Shown: piece after piece, positions 25,735 through 33,804 of the stretch
Layout of the letters: each line of letters begins with the position of its first letter
Position numbering within the stretch: the first letter of the stretch is position 1
Program-made: the position numbers and the translations under genes
Assembly (NCBI GenBank): GCA_016649715.1
Contig: JAENXC010000004.1
Coordinates: 1 to 64,000 of the forward strand
Origin: Flavobacteriaceae bacterium
GTDB taxonomy: Bacteria; Bacteroidota; Bacteroidia; Flavobacteriales; Flavobacteriaceae
Reading direction: 5' to 3'
Length of the DNA: 64,000 nt
Notes under the pieces: generated by a model
Told to the model about the DNA's origin: nothing
Databases searched by the model: none
The model's input: the letters and a program-made list of their open reading frames with translations, nothing else

Positions 25735-27411
25735 TTGCTTTTCACTTTTGCTATTCTAGTGTTCCACACTGCTGTTTTTTCCCAAAACATTTCAAAACAA
25801 GCTTTGCGCGAAAGGCATCACGAAGTACAGGACGACCCCTATATTCCAGTTTCCCGAGCGGCGATGCAACGAAGCCCAGCCTATAATGTAACCGCACCAA
25901 ACTATTTTACAAGGCAAGTGAATGTGGATGAAAACGACGAAAATATAGTTGGTGATGCGGGCAATGAACCTTCCATAGCCGTGGATCCCACAAACCCAAA
26001 CAGGATGGTTATTGGTTGGCGCCAATTTAACACCATAAGCAGTAATTTCCGTCAAGCGGGAAATGGTTACTCGCTGGATGGCGGATTGACTTGGACTTTT
26101 CAGGAAGTGCTGGAACCTGGTGTTTTCCGTTCAGATCCCGTTTTAGATTTTGATGCCGACGGCAATTTCTATTACAATTCCTTGACTAACACTCCGGATT
26201 ATTTTTGCTCCGTCTTCAAAATAACTGATGGAGGCCAAGATTGGGGAGCATCATTTCCCGCAAAAGGCGGAGACAAACAGTGGATGCGTCTTGACCGTTC
26301 TGGCGGGATCGGAGATGGGAATAATTATTCTTTTTGGACTTCTTATTTTTCAACCTGTTCGGGTCAGTTTACCCGTTCCACGGATGGCAGCAATACTTTT
26401 GAAGACTGTATATATGTAGATGACGATCCCTTTTGGGGAACCTTGGCCGTGGATGCGGAAGGAACGCTGTATGTAACAGGAACTGCAAATACCGGAATTG
26501 TGGTTGTAAAATCCACAACGGCGAAAGACCCTTCTTTAAGCGTAACTTGGGATAGCGCGACCCCTGTTGATTTGGATGGCGACCTTAATATGGGCACACC
26601 AATAAATCCTGAAGGATTGATGGGCCAGGCTTGGGTAGATGTTGATATTTCCAACGGCCCCGGACGGGGGAATGTTTATGTAGCCGCTTCGGTATTTCGT
26701 TTTTCAAATAGCGATCCGGGAGATGTTATGTTTGCAAAAAGCACGGATGGGGGAAATACTTTTCAACCTCCCATAAGAATAAATACCGACTCCGGAACGA
26801 CTGCCCATCAATGGTTTGGAACTATGTCCGTCGCGCCCAACGGCCGCATTGATGTAGTTTGGTTAGACACGCGTGACGCTACAAACGGAATTGATTCAGT
26901 TCTCTATTATTCCTTTTCCGAGGACGAAGGAGAAACTTGGTCTGATAACACCGCGATTTCAGAATCTTTTAACCCTTCTATCGGGTATCCGCAACAGGAC
27001 AAAATGGGCGATTATTTTCACATGGTAAGCGATAATGATTTCGCTCATCTGGCTTGGGCCAACACGCTTAATGGCGGCCAGGATGTTTATTACACCCGTA
27101 TTTCTCCCGATGGCATTTTGAATGTTGGGAATATTGCTACGAATAGTTTTAAACTGATCTGCTATCCCAATCCTTTCAGTAACGAGACATCTTTGGAATT
27201 TACCATTGATGGAACTGAAAATGTGAAATTGGAAGTATTCGATATTCAGGGCAGAAAACTCAACACCTTGCTGGATGGAACCGTTTCCGGAAAACAAAAA
27301 ATTAATTGGAATGGCAACAGCCAAAAGGGTGCGAAACTTGTATCGGGACTTTATTTCATCACCTTAAAATCTGAAACGAAAAGTGCAAATCTGAAAGTTT
27401 TATTGAATTAA
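25735..27411 (+). CDS. T9SS-secreted sialidase-fold protein, probable frameshift at its 5' end
   Basis: 558 codons counting from the TTG at 25735. Asp-box-like repeats (SLDGGLTW, KITDGGQDW, KSTDGGNTF, SEDEGETW) mark a six-bladed sialidase-type propeller. The last ~85 residues (ICYPNPFSN ... GLYFITLK) are a T9SS sorting domain. The TTG start gives a signal peptide with no basic residue. ATG 25700 lies in another frame. Restoring one T in the T4 run at 25706-25709 would join it in frame and give MIFFSTKFKIEFLLFTFAI, a much better signal peptide. The catalytic role is unknown. Confidence 0.85.
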   Translation: MLFTFAILVFHTAVFSQNISKQALRERHHEVQDDPYIPVSRAAMQRSPAYNVTAPNYFTRQVNVDENDENIVGDAGNEPSIAVDPTNPNRMVIGWRQFNTISSNFRQAGNGYSLDGGLTWTFQEVLEPGVFRSDPVLDFDADGNFYYNSLTNTPDYFCSVFKITDGGQDWGASFPAKGGDKQWMRLDRSGGIGDGNNYSFWTSYFSTCSGQFTRSTDGSNTFEDCIYVDDDPFWGTLAVDAEGTLYVTGTANTGIVVVKSTTAKDPSLSVTWDSATPVDLDGDLNMGTPINPEGLMGQAWVDVDISNGPGRGNVYVAASVFRFSNSDPGDVMFAKSTDGGNTFQPPIRINTDSGTTAHQWFGTMSVAPNGRIDVVWLDTRDATNGIDSVLYYSFSEDEGETWSDNTAISESFNPSIGYPQQDKMGDYFHMVSDNDFAHLAWANTLNGGQDVYYTRISPDGILNVGNIATNSFKLICYPNPFSNETSLEFTIDGTENVKLEVFDIQGRKLNTLLDGTVSGKQKINWNGNSQKGAKLVSGLYFITLKSETKSANLKVLLN

Positions 27412-27540
27412 TTTCATATATTTAAGAGTCTAAAAACACAAAGCCACAGTATGATTTACAGAAAATAAGCAAGTCCAAACTACAAAAAACCGTTTGGCTC
27501 ATTGCATCTAAAAAAAATACTAACCAAAAATTTATACAGT

Positions 27541-27646
27541 TGAAATGCCCATTGACTAATTATAAACCAAATGAAGATGTATATTGGGGCATTCCCTGCC
27601 CGTCCGGCAGGCGGGCATCTTCCTATTTCTCAAATATTTTGTACAG
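27541..27646 (+). repeat. Dispersed leader element, copy B
   Basis: 106 bp ending at the EF-G paralogue ATG. It is 80-90% identical by eye to copy C (38947). Pairing arms are AATGCCC (27544-27550) with GGGCATT (27587-27593), or GAAGATG (27573-27579) with CATCTTC (27616-27622). A CCTGCC/GGCAGG palindrome lies at 27595-27615. A TTG-initiated frame of 36 codons (MKCPLTNYK...) ends in TGA overlapping the downstream ATG. Confidence 0.85.
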
Positions 27647-29755
27647 ATGAAAATATACGACGACAAATACATAAAAAATGTAGTTTTTGTGGGTGCACAC
27701 AACAGCGGAAAAACGACACTTGCCGAAACCATGCTTTTTGAAGCAGGTCTCCTAAACCGCCGCGGCACGGTTGAAAACAAAAACACCGTTTCCGATTATC
27801 ACGACATTGAGCACGAGCGCGGCAATTCCATCTTTGCCACCCCGCTGCACACTGAATGGCGCAATTACAAAATCAACATCATAGACACCCCCGGCTTGGA
27901 CGATTTTATAGGCGAAATCATCTCTTCCATCCGCGTTGCTGATACTATTGTTACGGTGTTGAGCGCGCAACAGGGCGTGGAAGTGGGCACAGAGATTATT
28001 TGGAATTACGTAGATAAATACCACAAACCCACCCTTTTTGTGATAAACCAAATTGACCACGTAAATGCAAAGTTTGACGAGAGTTTTAAGAGTATAAAAA
28101 ACTTGGTGGGCAACAATGCCGTGAAAATCCAATACCCTTTAATTGTGGATGGCGCTCAATGCATCATTGACGTGCTGAAGATGAAATTGTACAAATTCTC
28201 CCCCGATGGAGGAAAGCCCGAAAAGTTGGAAATTCCCGATAATCAAAAGGAATTGGCCAACGAACTAAACAATGAATTGATAGAAAAAGCTGCAGAAAAT
28301 GATGAAACATTGATGGAGCTTTTTTTTGATAAAGGCACTTTGAACGAAGACGAAATGCGCGTTGGTATTAAAGCTGGAATGTTGAACAATGAGCTTTTTC
28401 CAGTGTTTTGTGTTTCCGCACTGAACGATATGGGTACGGGCAGATTGATGGGTTTCATAGACAATGTGGCACCCGCAGCAGCCGATTTAAAACCCGAGCA
28501 AAGTGTGGAAGGGAAAGAAGTGATGGCTAAAAAGGAAAGTCCAACGGCATTGTTCGTTTTTAAAACGGTCTATCAGCCCAATTTGGGCCAAATCACTTTC
28601 TTTAAGGTGATGAGCGGAGAAGTTCGCCTGAACGACAAACTCATCAATTCCCGAAATGACGAAACAGAGATAATAAACCAACTTTTTATAATGGACGGAA
28701 AAGAGCGGCAACCCGTTACCAAGTTGACCGTGGGCGATATTGGCGCCACTTTGAAACTGAAGTTTACGGAAACCAATGATACCTTGGCTTCATCAAAGAA
28801 CAAAGTTGAGATCAAGCCCATTAAATTTCCGCAGGCAAGAGTAAAAAAGGCTGTTTTTGCAGTAAACACCAAAGACGAAGAAAAACTCAGTGAGTCCTTA
28901 AGGAAAATTCACAGCCAAGACCCCACAGTGGATATTTCCTTTTCAAAAGAGGGCAAACAGCTTATACTTTCCTGTCAGGGCGATCTGCATCTGGCTACGA
29001 TAGATTGGATATTGAAAAATGTTTACAACGTGGAAGCAAGTTTCGAAAAACCAAAAATTGCTTTCCGAGAAACCATTCAACGCTCTTCATCTTCAAATTA
29101 TAGGCATAAAAAGCAGTCAGGCGGTTCCGGGCAGTTTGCGGAGGTTCACTTAAAAATTGAACCTTGGTATGAAGGTATGGAAGAGCCACAAGGTTTCAAT
29201 ATCCGCGGAAAGGAAGAAGTGGATCTTGCTTGGGGCGGAAAATTGGTTTTCTACAACTGTATTGTGGGCGGGGTGATAGATCAGCGCTATTTGCCGTCAA
29301 TAATGAAAGGTGTTTTGGAAGTGATGGAAGAAGGCCCGTTGGTTAATTCATACATCCGCGATATACGCGTTATGGTTTATGACGGCAAAATGCACTCTGT
29401 AGATTCAAATGATATTTCCTTTAAAATTGCGGGAGCACACGCGTTCAAAGAAGCTTTTTTGAATGCCAATCCAAAACTTTTGGAACCCGTTTTGGAGCTA
29501 ACCGTGAAAGTGCCTGAAGAAATGGTGGGAAACGTGATGACCGATCTGCAAGCGCGCCGCTCGATGATTCAAGGGATAGAAAGCAACAACAACTATCAAG
29601 TGTTAAAATGTCTCACACCAGAGGCCGAACTCTATGGTTTTTCAACAGATTTGCGGTCGTTGACGCAGGGCAGAGCGACGTTTAAATCTGCATTTTCGTC
29701 CTATCAGCCTGTTCCGGCGAATGTTCAAAAGGAATTGGTCCGTCAATCAGAATAA
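27647..29755 (+). CDS. EF-G family protein, probable EF-G2-type paralogue
   Basis: 702 residues with all five EF-G domains. G1 is GAHNSGKT (16-23), switch region ERGNSIFATP, G4 is NQID and G5 SALN. The G3 motif reads DTPGLDD, so the catalytic His of the usual DTPGH is Leu84. Domain IV has QSGGSGQFAEV in place of a fully standard sequence. Loss of that His fits an EF-G paralogue with little or no GTPase activity, as described for Bacteroides EF-G2. It is probably not the main EF-G. ATG 27647 was chosen because upstream sequence belongs to leader copy B. Confidence 0.87.
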   Translation: MKIYDDKYIKNVVFVGAHNSGKTTLAETMLFEAGLLNRRGTVENKNTVSDYHDIEHERGNSIFATPLHTEWRNYKINIIDTPGLDDFIGEIISSIRVADTIVTVLSAQQGVEVGTEIIWNYVDKYHKPTLFVINQIDHVNAKFDESFKSIKNLVGNNAVKIQYPLIVDGAQCIIDVLKMKLYKFSPDGGKPEKLEIPDNQKELANELNNELIEKAAENDETLMELFFDKGTLNEDEMRVGIKAGMLNNELFPVFCVSALNDMGTGRLMGFIDNVAPAAADLKPEQSVEGKEVMAKKESPTALFVFKTVYQPNLGQITFFKVMSGEVRLNDKLINSRNDETEIINQLFIMDGKERQPVTKLTVGDIGATLKLKFTETNDTLASSKNKVEIKPIKFPQARVKKAVFAVNTKDEEKLSESLRKIHSQDPTVDISFSKEGKQLILSCQGDLHLATIDWILKNVYNVEASFEKPKIAFRETIQRSSSSNYRHKKQSGGSGQFAEVHLKIEPWYEGMEEPQGFNIRGKEEVDLAWGGKLVFYNCIVGGVIDQRYLPSIMKGVLEVMEEGPLVNSYIRDIRVMVYDGKMHSVDSNDISFKIAGAHAFKEAFLNANPKLLEPVLELTVKVPEEMVGNVMTDLQARRSMIQGIESNNNYQVLKCLTPEAELYGFSTDLRSLTQGRATFKSAFSSYQPVPANVQKELVRQSE

Positions 29756-29831
29756 TTTGGAATAAAGAGGGTTGTACGTTCAAACTGTCAGTACAAACGC
29801 TATAGAACCAACAGTCCTATTTTTAGCCACG

Positions 29832-29855
29832 AACCTGCCTGCCGGCAGACTGGTT
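29832..29855. repeat. GC-rich palindrome, single copy
   Basis: AACCTGCCTGCCGGCAGACTGGTT, a 24-bp palindrome with mismatches, in the gap between the EF-G paralogue and the SDR gene. Same family as 6890 and 31948. Confidence 0.65.
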
Positions 29856-29974
29856 TCACTAATTAACACGAATAAACGAGCCTTGCACATCTAAAATTCG
29901 TGAAATTCATGGTTTTATAGGTTTAATGCGTTTTCCCTGTTCAAACTGTAACTATATTTACCGAAAATTAATTT

Positions 29975-31600
29975 ATGTCGCAGCGGCTTTCAGAAATGGA
30001 AACTTCCACAAAAGAAAAAATGGAAGAAATGGAAAATTTGAGCAAAACTGTTTCTGGCATTGAAAACATCCAAGAAATAAATGCAGAAGAAATAGCGAAG
30101 TGTGTCGCTATTCTTGAATATCTGAACAGCAATACAGATCAAATATTCGAAATCCCAAAAGCGCAGCGTACTGCATTGATAAAAGCTTCAGGTAAATTTT
30201 CTCGTCCAAACCGCGATGAATTTTCCCGAAGAAAAAAAGACGCAAAGAAAGCCGAAAAACGCAAGCAAGCCAACAAAGACAGGACTGCTCGAAAAGAAAC
30301 CGGAATTAGAAGTGCTCGCGAAAACATAGTGTTTGTAGCCCCAAAACTTTTACAAACAGCCGATTTGTCTTCCAAAAAAGAATTAGAGCTCGAAACTCCC
30401 CGCAACTGTTACGTCTGCAAGACCCTTTACACAAAATTGCACCATTTTTACGATACTATGTGTATCGAGTGTGGTGATTTTAATTATGCGAAACGTTTCC
30501 AAACTACTGATTTAACTGGGCAAATTGCAGTTATGACGGGTTCCCGTTTAAAAATTGGTTATCATATTTCTTTGATGCTCCTCCGTGCTGGCGCAACGGT
30601 TGTGGCCACCACCAGATTTCCTGCTGATTCCGCATATCGTTTTGCGCAGGAAGAAGATTTCCATCGATGGGCGGACCGTTTAAAAATTCACGGATTGGAT
30701 CTTCGGCATATTCCAAGCGTTGAAATTTTCTGCAATTATATTGAACAGAAATATGAGAACCTTGATATTCTCATCAATAACGCGGCTCAAACCGTTCGCA
30801 GACCAGCCGGCTTTTATCAACATTTAATGGCGAAGGAGGAAATGCCTTTTGAAGAACATCCGCAATTTGTGAAAGCTTTGTTGCAGGACCATATGAATTG
30901 TTTGCAGGAACTCAAAACACTTACGGCCGATATTGGCAAAAACCCAAACAAGAACTTACCCGTAACTTGGCATGGTTCCGAGCCGGGAATTGGGATTCGC
31001 GCTTCCGCAAAGCTTTCGCAGATACCTTATAGTTTTGATAACTCTTTGAGCGCAAAAGAAGTTTTTCCCGAAGGAAAATTGGACGCCGATTTGCAACAAG
31101 TAGATTTGCGAAAAACAAACAGTTGGCGTTTAAGGCTTGGGGAGATTGAAACCACTGAAATGATCGAGGTTCAATTGGTAAACTCAATTGCTCCTTTTGT
31201 GCTTTGCAACCGTTTGGGAGAAATTATGAAAAAGGAAAACACAGGCAAAAAACACATTATAAATGTTTCGGCGATGGAAGGAAAATTCCACCGCTTTTTT
31301 AAGGAAGACCGCCATCCGCATACCAATATGGCAAAGGCTGCGCTCAATATGTTGACCCATACCGCTGCTGGAAGTCTTGCAAAAGAAGGAATCTATATTA
31401 ATGCAGTTGATACTGGTTGGGTTACCGATGAAGATCCCGCGGAATTGGCAAAACGAAAAATGGAACTGCACGATTTTCAACCACCTTTGGATATTGTTGA
31501 CGGTGCAGCCCGAGTGATGGATCCATTGATTGATGGCATAAACACGGGAAAACACTGGAGCGGAAAGTTTTTGAAAGATTACAGGCCGATTGAGTGGTAG
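29975..31600 (+). CDS. Atypical SDR protein with N-terminal coiled coil and zinc-ribbon-like motif
   Basis: 541 residues, about twice a normal SDR. Residues 1-120 are charged and helical. C145-x2-C148 ... C163-x2-C166 looks like a zinc ribbon. A Rossmann fold follows: [14 protein letters not shown] (187-200) and LINNAAQ. The active-site Ser432 is in NVSAMEG, but the Tyr of YxxxK is Thr450 (T-N-M-A-K454). That makes classical oxidoreductase chemistry doubtful. The C-terminus has [11 protein letters not shown]. Function unknown. Confidence 0.8.
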   Translation: MSQRLSEMETSTKEKMEEMENLSKTVSGIENIQEINAEEIAKCVAILEYLNSNTDQIFEIPKAQRTALIKASGKFSRPNRDEFSRRKKDAKKAEKRKQANKDRTARKETGIRSARENIVFVAPKLLQTADLSSKKELELETPRNCYVCKTLYTKLHHFYDTMCIECGDFNYAKRFQTTDLTGQIAVMTGSRLKIGYHISLMLLRAGATVVATTRFPADSAYRFAQEEDFHRWADRLKIHGLDLRHIPSVEIFCNYIEQKYENLDILINNAAQTVRRPAGFYQHLMAKEEMPFEEHPQFVKALLQDHMNCLQELKTLTADIGKNPNKNLPVTWHGSEPGIGIRASAKLSQIPYSFDNSLSAKEVFPEGKLDADLQQVDLRKTNSWRLRLGEIETTEMIEVQLVNSIAPFVLCNRLGEIMKKENTGKKHIINVSAMEGKFHRFFKEDRHPHTNMAKAALNMLTHTAAGSLAKEGIYINAVDTGWVTDEDPAELAKRKMELHDFQPPLDIVDGAARVMDPLIDGINTGKHWSGKFLKDYRPIEW

Positions 31601-31698
31601 ATTTTTTTAGAACAAAGAATAGAGAATAAAGAAAAAAGACTTTTTGAACCAAGACGGTTTGACTCAAGACTAAATATGTACGCTGCAACGCAAACAAT

Positions 31699-31920
31699 AT
31701 GACTAACGAACAACCCAACAACCCACTACACGGAATCAAACTCGCTGATATTATGGAATATCTCGTGGAGTATTACGGTTGGGAAGTTTTGGGTGAAAAA
31801 ATAAAAATCAACTCTTTCAACAGCAACCCTTCTATTAAATCGAGTCTCACATTTCTTCGGAAAACCCCTTGGGCGCGGGAAAAAGTGGAACAACTTTATT
31901 TGAAGTCTAAATTCAAATAA
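31699..31920 (+). CDS. VF530 family DNA-binding-like protein
   Basis: 73 residues. [29 protein letters not shown] and [26 protein letters not shown] match the VF530/DUF2132 fold. A structure from the family suggested DNA binding; the role is unknown. Confidence 0.85.
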   Translation: MTNEQPNNPLHGIKLADIMEYLVEYYGWEVLGEKIKINSFNSNPSIKSSLTFLRKTPWAREKVEQLYLKSKFK

Positions 31921-31947
31921 AAAAATATAAGTATAGCCTTTGTGCCC

Positions 31948-31967
31948 CCTGCCTGCCGGCAGGCAGG
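31948..31967. repeat. Perfect GC-rich palindrome
   Basis: CCTGCCTGCCGGCAGGCAGG, a perfect 20-bp palindrome in the VF530 / helicase gap. Confidence 0.75.
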
Positions 31968-32098
31968 TTTGTGTAAATCCTTTGCGCACTTTCTGGTAAA
32001 AAACCCCTAGCTACTTCATCATAAATACAATTTTAAAAATTTATTTTTTCCGAATAAATAAATCTGCCATTTTTTCGTCCAAAACCTATAAAAGGATG

Positions 32099-32106
32099 TA
32101 ATTTTG
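32099..32106 (+). promoter_or_regulatory. -7 box TAATTTTG for the helicase gene
   Basis: Perfect TAnnTTTG, 24 nt before the ATG at 32131. It overlaps an in-frame TTG at 32104, which therefore cannot be the start. Confidence 0.68.
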
Positions 32107-32130
32107 CAAACCTGCACAAATGAGGATTTT

Positions 32131-33684
32131 ATGACTGAGATTCAAGACGCAATTCAAGAGAAAAAGACCGACAAAGAACTGTATAGCTACCAAAAAGGGG
32201 CTATTGACAGAATATTTGAAAAATTTGAAACCGCTCCGGACGATTATCATTTGCTTTACCAATTGCCCACGGGCGGCGGTAAAACGGTTATCTTTTCTGA
32301 AATTGTGCGTCAATACTTAAAGCATCACAACAGAAAAGTGCTGGTAATGACCCACCGCGTGGAGCTTTGCAAGCAAACTTCGGAAATGTTGACTGCCTTC
32401 GGGGTGGTGAACAAAGTGGTGAACAGCACCGCAAACCTTTCCGATCAAGCCAAGTACAGTTGCTTTGTGGCAATGGTTGAAACCTTGAACAACCGTTTGA
32501 ACGACAACAAACTCGATATTTCAGACATCGGTTTGGTCATTATTGACGAAGCACATTACAATTCGTTTACAAAACTTTTTAAGTTCTTCGAAAAGTCTTT
32601 TATTCTTGGAGTTACCGCAACGCCGCTGAGTTCCAACAGAGACCTTCCAATGAAGGACAATTACCAGGAATTGATTGTTGGCGAAAGCATTCAGTCATTG
32701 ATTGATAATGAGTTTTTGGCGCAGGTTGAGGTTTTTCAATACAATATGGGATTGACTTCCTTGGAAATTGGTTCCAATGGCGATTACACCGTGAAATCTT
32801 CCGATGATTTGTATTCCGCAGTGGGAATGTTGGACCAGCTGTATCAAGCTTATTTAAACCATTCCAAAGGAAAAAAAACCTTGATTTTCAACAACGGGAT
32901 AAATACTTCCATTCAAGTGTATTATCATTTGAAAGCGGAAGGTTTGCCCATTATGCACTTGGACAATACCGCCACCAAAAAGCAACGAAGACAGATTTTG
33001 CGCTGGTTTCACGAAACGCCTGACGCTATTCTTACTTCTGTAAGTATCTTGACCACCGGTTTTGACGAACCAACTATAGACACCATTATTCTGAACAGGG
33101 CCACCCGTTCGCTGACGCTTTATTTTCAAATGATTGGCCGTGGTTCGCGGATTTTGAACAACAAATCAAAATTCTCCGTAATCGATTTGGGGAACAATTA
33201 CCAGCGTTTTGGCCCTTGGGAATCGCCGTTGGATTGGCAAGCAATTTTCCGATCGCCAGAATATTATATGGACCGTCTGTTGAGCGATGATGAATTGGAA
33301 AGTCATTTTAGGTATGAAATGCCGGAAGAGCTTCGCGCAGAATTCGCAAACAGCAAAGAGGTTTATTTCGATATAAAAGGGACTTATCAAGATGCTACTT
33401 TTAAGGGTGAATCCTCCAAAGTAGTTTTGGAACGCTCCATTGCACAGCACGCCTATATTTGTATTGAAAACAGCGAAGATGTTTACGACGCGCTGGGTTT
33501 GGCAAAAATGCTGGGCGACGATATTGACCACCGCATCGAGAAATATTCGCAGTGTATCAGCAAAAGCACGCACAATTTCATCAGTTGGTTAAAAGACGAT
33601 TACCGCCTAAAACTACGAAGTTATCTACGCGAATATTTCGATACGGTTTTTGAGGAAATTCACGGCCATCCTCCAGAAGATTAA
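32131..33684 (+). CDS. Superfamily 2 DEAD/DEAH-type helicase
   Basis: 517 residues. Motif I is PTGGGKT, motif Ia VLVMTHRVEL, motif II DEAH (VIIDEAHY), motif III GVTATP, motif V SILTTGFDEP and motif VI MIGRGSR. The C-terminal ~170 residues beyond the helicase core have no recognised domain. It resembles the RAD25/UvrB-like SSL2 group, acting on DNA, but the pathway is unknown. It stands alone under its own promoter. The following gap carries the ccoI promoter. Confidence 0.92.
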   Translation: MTEIQDAIQEKKTDKELYSYQKGAIDRIFEKFETAPDDYHLLYQLPTGGGKTVIFSEIVRQYLKHHNRKVLVMTHRVELCKQTSEMLTAFGVVNKVVNSTANLSDQAKYSCFVAMVETLNNRLNDNKLDISDIGLVIIDEAHYNSFTKLFKFFEKSFILGVTATPLSSNRDLPMKDNYQELIVGESIQSLIDNEFLAQVEVFQYNMGLTSLEIGSNGDYTVKSSDDLYSAVGMLDQLYQAYLNHSKGKKTLIFNNGINTSIQVYYHLKAEGLPIMHLDNTATKKQRRQILRWFHETPDAILTSVSILTTGFDEPTIDTIILNRATRSLTLYFQMIGRGSRILNNKSKFSVIDLGNNYQRFGPWESPLDWQAIFRSPEYYMDRLLSDDELESHFRYEMPEELRAEFANSKEVYFDIKGTYQDATFKGESSKVVLERSIAQHAYICIENSEDVYDALGLAKMLGDDIDHRIEKYSQCISKSTHNFISWLKDDYRLKLRSYLREYFDTVFEEIHGHPPED

Positions 33685-33730
33685 ATGATGTGATCAGTAA
33701 CCTCATAGCTCACAGTTTATAGTCCACATC

Positions 33731-33774
33731 TGATATTTATCATTTTTTTATACCCCCATTTTTTCCAATCTTTG
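33731..33774 (+). promoter_or_regulatory. ccoI promoter with Fnr-type dyad
   Basis: Dyad TGATATTTATCA at 33731-33742, identical to the hemN site read in gene orientation. A -7-like box AATCTTTG (one mismatch) is at 33767-33774. The dyad centre is 30.5 nt upstream of the box, close to the -41.5 position of class II Crp/Fnr activation. Confidence 0.7.
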
Positions 33775-33804
33775 CAACAGGTATAAAGAGCAAATTTTAG
33801 GTTG

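Noticed and set aside
27584-27646. N-terminal extension of the EF-G paralogue (and the same at 38990 for CcoP)
   Set aside because: The shared MGHSLP...RQAG sequence is only a translation of the repeated leader element.
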